From contig NW_024104765.1 in the NCBI RefSeq assembly GCF_003945595.2, positions 2,604,001-2,668,000 of the forward strand: a stretch of DNA of 64,000 bases, read 5' to 3'. The stretch's first letter is position 1. Each line of letters starts with the position of its first letter. Below the pieces are notes generated by a model. That model saw nothing but the letters and a program-made list of their open reading frames with translations, was not told the origin of the DNA and did no database searches. Origin of the DNA: Pipra filicauda (taxonomy: Eukaryota > Chordata > Aves > Passeriformes > Pipridae). This document shows, piece after piece, positions 49,501 to 62,144 of the stretch. A program made the translations under genes and the position numbers.

Positions 49501-52500
49501 ATTCCTCTGGGTGTTATCTGTCTAGTAAATAATCCTCAAGGTCTCTGCAAAATGTAACCCACCTTACTTGCCTTAGATTATATAACAGATATGGAAATTG
49601 TCTTAAACCAGCCAATTGAGAGGGAATTATCTAACACTAAATTATTTCTTATCATTACAAACAGATAGTAGAAAAATGAGGGAAAGAATTTTTTTTTCTG
49701 GTAGATGGAAGTTCCTTTCTGCTTAGGTTTCAAGAAGCAACCAGTGCACCTGGAAAGCTTCCTTTTCTGCCCTTTCCTTTCTTCTTTTTCTCTTTTCCTT
49801 TTCAGAGTAGAATAAATGTCAGCTCCAGACTTCTTCTCAGGGAACTCAGATCACCATTTAATAAAGCTTTTTCTGAGAGGCTTGAAGATGCATTTTCCAG
49901 ACAGAGCTTGGGAATTAGAAGACTAATCATGGCATGTTGTTGCATACCCATATTCCACAGAAAGACTTTAAAGTATTTCTGGAAATACTCCTTTGAAAAT
50001 CCAGCCAGCTGGATTTTGAGAGACCTTTGAGTCATTGCCATGAGGATCCAAAGTGTGGTACTTTAAAAGGTGGTATGATCTTGCATCCTTTCCATAAGAA
50101 AATTTTAGATTAAGTTTTTATAGAAAGTTGATTTGTTTACTTTCTACAATTTTGTTGAGGACCAAGCAGTAAGAAAGGGATAGGCAAATCTTTATATTTG
50201 TGAATTATGAGCCTGGTTAGCTACTGTCTCTATTTTTAAGATATAAACAAAGTCCTTACACTTGGGAAAATATTGAGGTGTGTTCTCTTATGATTTTGCT
50301 GAAGAGTAGTATATCTGATTTACACACACTGGTTGTTCAGAAAGACTTGGATCACACCAAATCCAATATTTTAATAGATTTGAATTTTTTGTATTTTTAA
50401 AAATAATATACAATTTAGACAAACAAAAATGGTCATACAAATAGCACATCTATGCATATGTAGTCTTCCACTATGCTGCACAAATCTTCTTTACTGAAGA
50501 AGTGTGCAAAGTCTAAAGAAATCAGTAGGATTCCTTCATATATTCATGGGTTTTAGGAAAGAGAGAGATGACCCTCTAGCACAGGCAGTTTTGAATGCCC
50601 AGTCTTTCTTTTCCAATTCAGACAAGAAATGTAGAGCCCCCTAAGAGTACTAATTAGGTCTACCTAAGTCATCATTAAGTCTGCAATATAAAGTATAGCA
50701 AGTCTCTCTCCCTATTCCTTGCTGTACCTTCTAAACCTCCATATGTTTTACATTGATGTTTTTCCACCTGATACAACTTGTGTAGCAAAATCTTCCTTCT
50801 CTGTCCCTGATCCTGAGCTATTACAAGCAAATTCAATTTCTTAAAGGAAGGACTTCACAGGAAGAAGTTAAATGGCAAATTGCAACTTTTATGATGACAA
50901 GCTGTCAATATGTAGACACTAAGAGTAGGACTACATAGATTTAGAGATGTGTGAGAAGAATTATGTTACAAGAAAGCTTGGGTTTCAATTCCTGTCTTTT
51001 TGAAATAATTGGAAAAAAAAGTCTGTCTGATTACATTGGAAGAAGGATCAGGCCCTTAAATATGTTGCTATAATTCTCCTTAAGACTTCTAAAGCCTATG
51101 ATACATTCTCAAATCTTGTCTGTCTACCTCAGGAATGATAAGTGTTTATTTTCACAGTGATTTAATGTATATTTCACTGATTAAAAATGTGTTTTGCAAA
51201 GCTGTCACTTCTAGACTGATATATTTATATGCACTTTCCCCTTCAAAGTTCTGTTTAGATAGCTGTAAGGAAAAAAATCTGTCTGCACTACTACAGCACA
51301 TTGTGTATCTAGACATAATTTTACTATTGTCACAACCTCAAGACTTTACTGAGAGGGTTATGATACAATAACTTTTGTTTTGTGTCATAGCCCAAACCTT
51401 GACACTAATTTAGGGTTGACCTACACTCAAACCTTGACATTAATTTAGGGAATGATTGAAAATACAGAAAAGGCACCACCTCAGGAAGAAAAAATAAAAA
51501 GAAATCAAATAACTAACCCACACTTAAAAAAAGTCTGGCATCTTCTTGCATATTCTTTTTTTATTATTCAAGAGAATCAATATTGATCTTTTTTTTTCTT
51601 TCAAGAAGACCTACTAATCTTAATACCTCTTTGATAAAGCAGAGTAAATAAATTTGAAAAACATAATTCATTCAGTATCAATAAACAATTCTTAGTTCAA
51701 ATCTGCTGTCTTTGTTAATGTATTCTTGATTATACACAACAAATGACAGAAGAAGAACCAAAATAATTACTTGACTATTGTGTATTTTCTTGGTACTATA
51801 GTGTAACAGAATTAACTTATTAGTGGTTTAATTGCTTGAAAAGAAATGTGCTGTTTTATAAATTTTGCTGGTGAACATACTTATCCATAGGTAACCCATG
51901 GAACTGAAAAAAACCCTGCACTTCACTTGGAAGCTTGATGGAGGTACTACGAACACTTCCAGCTACCCCACAAACCTAGCATCTGGTATGTTCTAGGCTG
52001 TATTTCTCTTACTGGAGTTCCTTTTAAGTGCCTATAAAATTCAACACAAGGAGACAATGCAGCATATTTTTCTTTCTTCATTTATTAATTTGAAAAATGC
52101 AGACCTAACTAGTAAGAATTTATGAAAAGGTCATATTATATTACCGAACAGATGAATTTTTGTTGAGCAGTACAAGATTGTTTCAATGAAAATGAAAATT
52201 GTCCAGGGAAAAAAGCTAATAACATGTTTTCACGAGGTCCCATTTTTTTTCGTAATTCCACAGATGGAGGACTTACTACAACAGAAATAAATATAGCAAG
52301 TTTCTAGCTACATCCTAATCTAGTGCCATTCACACCAGGGCCCTTTTCCATCTCTGATATGCACTGTTTCACCTTTTTCCATTATTCTCCAGTTCCCTTT
52401 TGTTGTTTTGATAACAGTGGAAAAGTTCCATTTCAAATTGTGAGATACAATCAGCAATTACAAGAATGTCCTTCTCTCTGCCATTAAGCTAAAGGGCAGA

Positions 52501-53800
52501 GGAACACGGTCTCAGCACCTTGGTCCACGGCTCAGAGTTTTGAGCTACCGTCACTACTGTGAGTTTGAGCTCGTGCAAAATACTTCATTATCATGATCCT
52601 CTCCAAACCAGTGATTGAAAGTTTTCAAAAGCTTTAAAGAGATTTTGGTGGAGGGGACAAGATACATGAGAATGAGAACATATCTACCTTAGAGACTACC
52701 TCATTAACAAGGATTCCTAAGGGGATAAAATCTGGTACCTCAATTTCTGCTTCTACCTCCTCCAGAGTCCATTAAACCAAACTGGACATTTAAATCCAAT
52801 AGACTGAGTTTTCTCTCCTCTCTACATAACACTGTCATTCTTTTTTTTCCTATCTTTTGGGTTTTTTTTCTTTTCTATTCTTTAATAAACAAAAGTGAAA
52901 GCTACCCAATGAATTTTGAACATAATAACACAGTTCTTCTCAATCTTTAATCTTCCTTTGGGCACATATGTGGTCAAGTCAGAGGTGAATTTTGCCACTA
53001 CTAATGAAAGAAAGCTGAAGCCTGTATCTTTTTTCTAAGCTAATTTTCAACATGTCCAAAGTGGTTCTGCAGTTATTTGTTCAACTGTCAATACATTCTT
53101 TTCTCTAGCTAAACTGTAGCTTATCTGGACTAGACAAGTATAAAAAAAAAATCTGGGGCAAAAAATTTTTCATTCTTTTTTCACCATTTTGAATTTTGAT
53201 AGGTGGTGTGAGGTTAAAAAATAATAAATTTAAAAATACCCCTCCAAAGAGCAATACATGGGCAATATTGTGCCATTCAAGAACAACACGTAACAAAAAG
53301 CTTAGAATATTTCCTGCTGCTGAGAAATATGGAATATATTCTTGCAACTGTCAAACAAACACACCATTTGAGAACAACCCTCGTTGCTTTTCCAAGTCCT
53401 CAATATCACCCCTGGTGGTCTAGGAGGCAATCACAATTTTGAAAGATGAGTTTAATTCTACTTTCCCTGCTATTATATTGATAGAAGAACAATAAAAACT
53501 GTAGTCGGAACCTGCAGTTAACCCCTCTGGTTGATCGAAAATGTTACAGCTCAAAGTTGACCCCAGAGAGAAATAAAATACAACCAAGGAAATGTTAAAA
53601 GTAACATACTTATATTTCTTCACATGTGTAAGAGTTACTCTGACTTTCTGGACAAAGCAATTACTTATGCACTGGACTGTTTGTTGGGTTACACTCACTG
53701 ATAAATACAACCTTCTACTGCATGTGTTGTCACTTAAAACAATCTACCATGAAATATGGCTGGGCTACTACAGCAGGCCAAAGAAAGCTGCTGCTTCTGG
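46567..53800. other. Unique AT-rich interval, no confirmed gene
   Basis: More than 7 kb with no named repeat. It holds a 10-bp hairpin at 48,269-48,297, a strong splice-acceptor-like tract at about 49,760-49,805 with an open frame behind it, and 'caaaccttgaca' repeated at 51,391 and 51,429. Other frames (46,967-47,284; 51,135-51,371; 53,420-53,710) carry no recognisable domain. Confidence 0.5.
49680..50030 (+). other. Open frame behind a strong acceptor-like tract (unproven exon)
   Basis: The frame between stops at 49,677-49,679 and 50,028-50,030 is 116 codons long. Within it, a 40-base pyrimidine tract ends in TTTTCAG (49,799-49,805), a textbook splice acceptor. The 74 codons after it read SRINVSSRLLLRELRS and so on, ending WILRDL then TGA. 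The opposite strand is also open for 80 codons. I recognise no family. A rough estimate from base composition gives a few frames of this length by chance in the window, so it is only a candidate terminal exon. Confidence 0.12.
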
Positions 53801-53843
53801 CTTTTTTTTGTTGTTGTTTCGGTTTGGTTTGGATTGGGTTTTG
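53801..53843. repeat. T/G-rich low-complexity tract
   Basis: CTTTTTTTTG followed by TTGTTGTT and GGTTTGGTTTGG units ending in GGGTTTTG. It directly adjoins the CR1 ORF1 fragment that follows. Confidence 0.75.
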
Positions 53844-53864
53844 TACCTGGTCCATGCTCTATAA

Positions 53865-54310
53865 CTCATCTAATATTGCTCACCAACTCGGATTTTTTGG
53901 TGGTATAAGACCTAATATTCAAGTTTTGACAGACCATCCCACCGCCCATCACTGGGGAGTCTGGTTTTGTTCCTTTCCCCTTCCAAGCTAGTTTAAAGCT
54001 CTGTCAAAGAGCCCCACCAGCTCCTGTGCTAGAACTCTTTTTCCCCTATGAGATTTTTGCATCTTGTCAGATGTCAGTAGACCAGGTGTTAAGTAGATCA
54101 TGCCATGGTTGAAAACCCCAAAATGTTTCCAGTTGCAGTAACCTCGGGGCCACTTGTTGACCTGATGGATCTGCCTATTTCTATCAGTATTATTCTGTGT
54201 TAGTGGAAGGATGGAGCAAATTCCTGCATGTGCTTCTGATCCCTCTGCCAATTTTCTCTGGGCCCTGAGGTCAATATATCTAATGTCAAATCCTACCAAG
54301 AGTGTAAAAA
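53865..54310 (-). mobile_element. CR1 LINE fragment, ORF1 C-terminus (SGNH-esterase domain) and ORF1-ORF2 linker
   Basis: The minus-strand frame 54,299-53,988 (103 codons) matches the C-terminal part of CR1 ORF1, whose esterase-like domain is a known feature of CR1 elements. Recognisable blocks are ICSILP, NRQIHQVNKW, FGVFNHGMIYLTPGLL and the ending GKRVLAQELVGLFDRALN before TAG. In SGNH hydrolases the last block carries the catalytic Asp and His (DGxHLS in CR1). Here it reads SDKMQKS: Asp is kept but His is replaced by Gln, so the enzyme would be dead. The N-terminal part with the catalytic Ser is missing. Below 53,988 about 120 bp resemble the linker before ORF2. ORF1 fragments are rarer than 3' ends because most CR1 copies are 5'-truncated. 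Confidence 0.85.
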
Positions 54311-54526
54311 CAAAGCTACTGATACTGAACGTTTACAAGCAACAATGAATTTCAGTCCTTTACCTTGACTTTCAGGTAGTTCTGATGAACTGAGAATTTC
54401 ATACAAGACAGTAAGGGAATGAACCTCATTCACATTGCTGAATAGGCTTCGTACAAAAGTATATGAAATTTAGCAAACTGTAATTTAAGCCTAGGAATCA
54501 CATTTAACCGATCACTCAATTAGTTT

Positions 54527-54635
54527 GTCTTTAAATATTGATTTATTTAATGTTTATTTAATGTTTATTATTTACTATTTATTTGATATTTTAATGTTAT
54601 TTAATATTCAATATTCTTTATTAATAGCTAATACT
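54527..54635. repeat. AT-rich degenerate tandem repeat
   Basis: Repeated TTTATTTAATG and TTTATT-type units with drift, almost without G or C. Probably a decayed short minisatellite. Confidence 0.7.
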
Positions 54636-55039
54636 GACAAATTCATTCTAAGAGAAAATACTCAAAATATTTTCTATATTTCCATTAAAAATATTTATTT
54701 TTCCCTTACAGCATTTCTTTTAGGTTCAGCACAGTCTTACTATTCTTCTTTAACAGCAAAGGTAATTTCATCATGTGTACAAGATTTTGAAGCAATTTTA
54801 GCATTAAGTGCTACTGAAACATGTGGCCCAATGTTTATCTTGTTTTATGCAACATCAATTTTACATAAAGCATGTTTTCCTTGAGCTGGTAATCTTGTGA
54901 GACAATGCTTATTTTACAATTATTTTTTTTTACTCCAACATTTTGGGACTGGGAAACCAGTTTAACACGAATCTACATAGTGACTGGCAGCCATTGCTAC
55001 TTTGCATCTTAGCAAATCATTAGACTGACACTTTAGGAT

Positions 55040-55072
55040 CAACCCAGGACAAGAGTTTGTCCTTCTGGGTTG
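55040..55072. repeat. Imperfect hairpin (13-bp stem, 3-nt bulge)
   Basis: CAACCCAGGACAA (55,040-55,052) pairs with TTGTCCTTCTGGGTTG (55,057-55,072) around GAGT, leaving three unpaired bases in the right arm. Short for a regulatory RNA. Confidence 0.5.
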
Positions 55073-58000
55073 TCATTAATGGTGAGAGGTCTGTTGAAAA
55101 CAAGGGTAATGTTCCCAGCCCAAGTCAAACAAATATGAGCTGTGTGGTAGAACCGGCAGGAGTCTTACCTCCCCTGCATCAGTGAATGAGACAAGGTCAC
55201 AACCTGTCTATTACAATTCTTTCCTAGCAACTTGAGTAATTCCCTGTAATAATAAAACAAAAATTATAAAGAACTGGTCGTATATTTATTTCCTGTAGCT
55301 GAATTGCATTTATGTTTGTATTTCATTTTGTACTTGAAATAGGAAAGTTTATTAGACTAAATCCTTCATTTTCTAGTCATTGCTAATCAATGCTGCAATG
55401 GCAAAACTTTTAAAGCATGGACAGAAAAAAACAATGGCAATAGTATGATACTTTCTTATTCAAATTAACACTAAGACAACCAAACAGGTGGTTTTATTCT
55501 TGATGTTGGGTTCTTTAACTGTCAGTAGTACTCTGTATGAAGAAATCTAATTTTGAAGACTCTTTAAAAGACAGGGTACAAATTTAAGCTAGCAATTAAA
55601 ATGCCACTTATACCATAATGCAACTAAATTTGATAAACAATTTTAAAATTATGAAGTCATCTTTTATTTGAAGTACATTTTAGTACATATTGAAATCAGA
55701 ATTATATTTTTAAAGGTCAGAACCATAACGACATAATCTTTGGTAATATGTATATACAGAGAGCAGCTATCCATTTTCCTAGTAACCTATATTTAGTTAA
55801 ATATCTATAAGTTTAGTCGAGCTGTTCCTTAAAAAGCAATGGGGATATTAATCAAAAGATAAAACTAACCAGGCTAATTTTTTGTTGGTTGGATTGTTTT
55901 TAAAAAGCTGTAGTCATCTAAAGAAAAAATATTTCTTTTCATTCTCTGTTCTGTCTCAAATTTCAAATAACATTAGATTAATATTTGAAATAGTTCTTTC
56001 TCTTTTTGCCATATCTGAATACTGTACAAATGCCAGAGACAGCTTTGCTATTTAAATGTGGTCAGTGTTTATTACTCCATACATATATTGATAGTAACAA
56101 TTAATCATAATATTGAGCATCTTTGGGAGATTCCAAAGGAATTTAAAAAGCCTAATGAATAATATTCTCATCTTCTGTATATGGGAATTGGAGACATGGA
56201 GGGGAAAAGAATTTTTCTAAAATCTCACAGTAAATCAGTGACACAGTGATAACTAAAACACGCATTTCTTGACTCTTATCTCTTCTTTAACCGGAAGATG
56301 ACCCTGATCATGTGAGAAAGGACTTTGAAATACACATATTTAAAAGAAATATTTTCTGCAAGAAGAATGTTTTACTTTAAATTATGGAACTTAAACAAGT
56401 AACAAACAAAATGTTTTCTTTTAGTGGATAGTTTCACTGTAAAAAATAGGAGTAAAGAGAAAGAGATATGCTCATTTTTTACAGATTTTCTTCTCAGTAA
56501 TGATCACTCTAGAGGTGTAAAACAAAAGAGGTCTCCTGTCTTTACCCTTTAACTAATAGCTATGTTAGACTACATGACAAGTGGAGTCAGGTGGATGACT
56601 ATATATATGGCAAGATAAATTTATTCAGAGTTAAGATAAAAACTTCTGCAAGAATATATTTGAAAATAAAACTGTACTGTTTTTAAAAATACTACATCTA
56701 TTCATTGCCTCAGACTTCAAGCAGCAATGAATTTATTTCCCCCTTCTCTAGAGACCCATTTGTAAGAAATGTGGTGGCAGAAACATCTCTCAATTTTTCT
56801 CCAGAATTGGTCCTTTGGGATACAGAATTAAGTATATGAAATTTTGTTATTGATTTACTTCTAGAATTTCCCATGTAGTTTTCCCCTAGAGACCAGATAC
56901 TGACCCAAACTGAAAACTCCCTAGTTCTATGATTAAATTTCCTTCTTAAAAATTATTTTCTCACATAAATATTTGACAATTTTTTTGGACCCAAATATAA
57001 GTGAAAATTTTTCTAAAGAACATTAAGTTACTTGGAAGAATATGGAACAATTAAGTAAGGTATTTAGCGTCTTGGAACAAACATTGTACAAACACACTGT
57101 GATTCAGTGGGAAAGTTTCTACTGATTTTACTGGGCTTTTAAAAGCATATGGCTAATTTATATTACTGAACACCAATTTTGGTTCTGCTTTCACCCCTTC
57201 TCCTTGTTCCATTGTAGTGCTGTGTATTCTCTTAATACACCTTTTTTGATATTTATTTCAAAAGGGTAGGTGTAATCTTTTCACTTTTTATTTATCCAGG
57301 AAAATTGAATTTCCATCTTCCTTGACCTTCCAAGAGCTTGTTAAGAAAAAAAAAAAGTCTGAAAATAAAATTTAAGAAGTGGAAATATGTCGGCATGTTT
57401 TGTCATTTTTAAGTAAGAAAGAAATGCTCTGTCATTCTTGGTTTTGAATGTTGCTTCTTATCTCAGCACTGTTGATTTACCCTGCACTTGGCTTTTTGCA
57501 ATACAGAGAAACATACCAAGTCATTTCAGAGAACCAAATGGTAAAACAAAAGAAGGAACGTGTTGTTCTTGTACATGTACAGCAGCACTGAACTTATGAC
57601 ACCATTTCTAACTTAGCCCATGGCTACACTTGAACCATAATTAATAGTAAATGAAATCACTGACATGAGGAAATGCAATTGCAGTATCTTCTAATTTATG
57701 TAGAAGACATTTTAGTTACTGGGTTAAATTTTCAAAAGTTCAGGATATAATAGAAGACTGGGGGTAGAATTGGATGTGTTGTTCCAGGTGGTGCTGATCT
57801 ACATTAAGAGATGACCACAGCCTACTCACAGCTCCTCATTACCATCCCACTCACATGCTACCTGATGCAGATTGACATTTGCACCATCTGAAAGCATAAG
57901 TACAGTTAGCTGCTTCCCACATCCAGTTTACCTTTAACAGTGTCATTTTTTAGCTTTTCACTAAGTTTTAACAGAACCAAGGGTAGTGATGAACATACTA

Positions 58001-59770
58001 GTATGTGTCTTAAGATCTTATCTGAATGAGGACTTTTTAGTAGTTTATTTAAATGTCTGCTTAGTTAACTTAGTGCAGAATACTGTACAGACTTGTTTAT
58101 TTCAATTTGCACTTTTAAAGTGTGGACTGAATGGCTTTATACCAAGGTATAAGTAAGTGGACTTATGACAATATAGGAGTACCATACAGGCTGTTGGATC
58201 AACTGATTGCACATTTGGCTAAAAATACTGATCCAACATTATTGTAAAACAGACAAATAGGCATATCTTGAAGACAATTGATCCTATATCAAGAAATAAA
58301 GCATTATTATTATTTGGAGATGTTTTCTTGAATCCCATGCATTCCACCGTTAAGGTGCAGAAGCTTAATAAGTTGCCAGTTTTTCTGTGGAGGCTTTCAA
58401 CAGGATTAAACTTGAATTCTCTTCCTGAAAACACAGGAAACTTTTAAGAGGATGTTTATACTACAAACCTAAATTTGAGGTACATTCAAGGCATTTAAAT
58501 TGAATGAGCTGGATCTCACTCCTAAAATTCACTACTGTATGCTCATTTAAATAATTAGTTGTGTACAAGTTGACTACAAACAATATTGAAAGTGTGTCCC
58601 TCAGAATGTCATGCAAAAATCTTGAATTTCACTATCCAACAACGTAGAAAAAGGTGATATGAAGTGCTAAGCACACTTAGTACTCCTGCCCCTTAGGCTA
58701 ATCAGGATCTAAAAACAGGAATCTTTTTTTGTAGAAAAACAACAGACTCTCAACTTCTTTAATGAACACAAGAAGGATTCATGCAGCTTAAACTAGACTA
58801 TGACATTGTGGTGTTTCTCATTATTTTTTTAATAGTGAGTAGAGAATTCACCTATACGGATACATTTATCCTCCTCACTTCAAGGGAACAGGCCTGTAAG
58901 TCTCTTTACAAGGCAGCAACTTTTCTTACCCGTGAAAACTCATTATTAGTTCCTCAATGGCTCAGACATTCCCAAAGAGTGCAAATGCAGTACTTAGACA
59001 AAGTTACATGCAAAAAACCAAAGGTATACAAAGTAGCAGGGGCATAGAAGGTTAAACACAGGGGAGGGAAAACAGAATAGAAATTCCAGATTGAGCCAGG
59101 TCAAAATTCTGTTGAGACCTTCCTTTGAAGCAGAGTCATAGGACATTAGCTGTCAGTAGTCAGAAGATAAACATTTTCCTGAAGTTACACATGGACCACC
59201 ACGTTAAAATATACGTCTGCACATGATTAGGAGCAAGAAAACACCACACAGCACCTATGAGAGATACTCCACCAGAGACAGTTTTCCTGGGAAACTGTAT
59301 AAGTTTAATACAGATGAAGTTGACCTGAGGCCTGTTTGCCCCATTTTCACCCTAAGGGGATATATATTCATCATAAAGAAAGTTGAGTAGCTTGCTAACC
59401 TTCGTCCTAGGCTTCTCAGTTTGGGCCAACAGCTTGAAGAAGTTGCTTAGGGAGGAAGTCCACAAAATTTTTTCTTCCCAGTAAGAGGGAAACAGGGAAT
59501 CAGTCGTGTCATTGCAATGACCTGATTATGCAGGCCTTGATTACTCAGATAATATGTTGTTAGATGATAGCCTAACAGCCTGATATTGATGATGTAGTGA
59601 AAGCACTATGATCTTATCAAACTATTTGTATAAGAGATTTTATTTTTCACATGAAAATTATACTAAAACGCAAAAATATTACCTTTGCCAGTAGCGAGAC
59701 ATTCTCTTGCCAAGACAAAAGGGCAAAATGTAAATTTGTAGCAGTTTATATTATAGGAAGAAAGTAGCAA

Positions 59771-59878
59771 AGCATCTTGGGACTTGTAGTCTTGTACATC
59801 TCTATCACTCATGCTCAGTGGAGTGCTTTAATGTCATTGGTTAAGAGATCACGTCATGATTCAAACATTGTATTTAAA
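59771..59878 (+). promoter_or_regulatory. Promoter-like cluster: ZNF143-type site, CCAAT box, CRE-like site, TATA-like box
   Basis: Within 108 bp lie four motifs in promoter-like order. AGCATCTTGGGACTTGTAGT (59,771-59,790) is, in reverse, close to the ZNF143/STAF consensus ACTACAANTCCCAGNATGC. ATTGG (59,836-59,840) is an inverted CCAAT box. TCACGTCATGA (59,849-59,859) holds a CRE half-site. TATTTAAA (59,871-59,878) is TATA-like. ZNF143 sites are long and fairly specific, so this one is less likely by chance than the others. No gene or LTR body could be identified next to it. It may drive a non-coding transcript, be a remnant of a lost promoter or be coincidence. Confidence 0.3.
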
Positions 59879-62011
59879 ACATTGTTCTTTTGTAATAATG
59901 CAATTCAGACCGCACCTTGTGTAGTCGTGGGTTTGTGCAAGAACAAGTACCTCAGAAATTATGTGACAATTCAACACTTTCTCATAGTGAAATGTGGCAT
60001 CATTTTAGAATACCCTAATGACCTTTGAAACATTAGATATTTTTGCACTAATTTGACTGGTATACTTTTTTCTGTATACAGTACAACTTCATTTCACTCC
60101 ACCACTCATGTGTAATGGAAATAGACTACACCTCTGTTAACAAATTGCAGAAGTTTAAGGAAAGCCATGCTACATTCTTTATGCATTTCTTTACAGTATG
60201 TAAACCACAATCATCATTCTGCTTAGTTGACCTCGGTATCTGTAGGGTCATGCAACAATGATCCTCTTCTTACTTGTCCTCTATAGGCTTATGGAACTTC
60301 TTTTTACTTTTTCTTTTTTCATGCCCGGGGCCCTTGCTGCTGCTTAATGTTGACATTGTTTACCCACAGTGAAAATTTAAAAAAAAATGTTTAAAAAGTA
60401 AGATTCTCATTTTCAGTGTTATGCAAATTATATCAAAGTCAAGCTTTGGATAACCTCAGCTTAAGTGCCAAGTCTCCCCTTTTCTGGGTGATTCATTAGT
60501 GGAATCAGAGAGATCATGAGTTCTTCCTCTTCCCCAGGCGACCATCCACTTTTGTCCATATGGAGATAGTAGATTTGTTTTATAGCTAGAGCAATAAAAA
60601 CTTGACATTGTCTTTAACCACACTCAAAAAGAAGAGCTGATATTGAGTAACTGCAGTTTTTGACTAATCAGGAAGATGAATTTATATTATGAAGCATGTC
60701 TCAGACAGCCCTCTGACTGTAAAAATGTCTCAAATAATGAAATTTTTTTAAACCTTTTCTCCAGTATCAAGCTTGCAGTGTTTTGTCAAGATGCTCAGTT
60801 TATCCAGTTAGAATGACAGTTACCTCGCAAAATCCATTATAAGTGCAAACATGAGTCTAAGAGGAACTGGGGTTGCCAAGGTGGAGTGTAACCAGGAGCT
60901 GTATCGTTTTGTAAATAATTATGGTCTACAATTGGAACAGAATGGATTAAAATCCTTTTTGATGTGACTCCTTCAATATCAGTGGAGCTATACCTGTAAT
61001 AACATTATATGAAGAAAGTAGTTAGTCTTATGTTTACACAAGTTGTGTACATTTTGTCAACTGCATCTGAATTAAAATAATTGAGTTTTCAATGGAAAAA
61101 CCAAGCAGCAGATTTTCAGTCAATGTCATCTTGTACCATAGCCACTTAGGAATTTGTGAGACCTTTATAAATTGTTAAACTTACTGAAAAATAGCATTAA
61201 CCATTTTGATTTTTACTTAGCTATTCCTGTATAGATGAAAGGTGTTACCACCTATATAATTTTTCAGGGACCCTTTCACAGATCCTGTCATTGCTCATAG
61301 ATTTTTTTCCTCATGGCCAAAGGATCTCAGAGATACCAAAAATCAGAAGTGATTAGCAGTTGCAATATCCTAAGGTCAGGTTTTATGAGAAAAATCCAAG
61401 TAGAACAAAGTATTACATTATTTCCCTTTTAGACAAGTAGTCTAAAAGAAGCTCAGTTGCTTGCTGAGAAGAATGGTAGCCATGTCACAGTTATTGAAAA
61501 ACTTGTCTTCACTCTGCTGCCCAGTAAATCAAGCAGTAGTAAGCAATCTAAAGAGGAAAACAAACAGTTTGTCCATGCACACTGAAAGTGCAGTGTAAGC
61601 AGCAAGCTGGTAAATTCTAGTGTCATTAATCTTTTTCTACAGGGCTCCCTGTCACCATCCCTGTGTTGGTGACGCATACTCAAGTCTGCATTGAGAATGA
61701 AGAACCACTTTGCATTGTTTTGAAATCTGTTTAGCTTTGTGATTGTAAAAATTCTCTTTTCTATGTTGAAAAAATCAAAACAACTGGATGCTAATAGATC
61801 ATGTATTTAACTAGTAGAAGGTTTTTCACTATTCCACCAACTAAAGTATTGTAGTTCCCTTTTTTGTCTACCTCAAAAAATAGAACTATATACAAACTTA
61901 CATTAAAGTTTGGCAAGTCTTCAAGTAAGGCTTTATGAAAACGAAGGTACATCTGTTTTATTTCCATTTACTCTATGCATACTCTGGTGTATACCCTTTG
62001 GGTCCTAAGCC
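59879..62011. other. Unique sequence, no gene seen
   Basis: AT-rich. No repeat family recognised. The frame at 61,453-61,683 (minus) has no known motif. Confidence 0.5.
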
Positions 62012-62059
62012 TTTGTTTCTAGTTGCTGCAACTTTAAGGTAGCAGCAACTAGAAACAAA
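62012..62059. repeat. Perfect 18-bp inverted repeat, 12-nt loop
   Basis: TTTGTTTCTAGTTGCTGC (62,012-62,029) and GCAGCAACTAGAAACAAA (62,042-62,059) are exact reverse complements around a 12-nt loop. Pairing stops sharply at both outer ends, so there is no longer microRNA-like stem. Such a long perfect stem is far beyond chance in 64 kb. It may be a fold-back duplication, a tiny foldback element or a structured RNA motif. Confidence 0.9.
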
Positions 62060-62060
62060 A

Positions 62061-62087
62061 TACAAATTGAACTAAGTACAAATTGAA
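62061..62087. repeat. 11-bp direct repeat
   Basis: TACAAATTGAA occurs at 62,061-62,071 and again at 62,077-62,087, separated by CTAAG. It immediately follows the 18-bp hairpin, suggesting a local rearrangement or replication-slippage scar. Confidence 0.8.
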
Positions 62088-62144
62088 GTGCTTAATACCT
62101 AACCTTTTATTAGCTAAATGGTATGCAAATCATCATGGCTGGGC

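Larger units (their letters stand above)
54311..59770. other. Unique AT-rich interval, no gene seen
   Basis: It includes a TTTAATGTTTA-like degenerate tandem region (54,527-54,635) and an imperfect hairpin at 55,040-55,072. The 119-codon frame at 54,525-54,884 begins inside the AT-rich tandem region, with its first ATG at 54,561, and has no family signature. No RNA genes or nameable interspersed repeats. Confidence 0.5.

Noticed and set aside
54525..54884. 119-codon plus-strand frame
   Set aside because: Begins in an AT-rich tandem region, has its first ATG only at 54,561, and shows no family motif.
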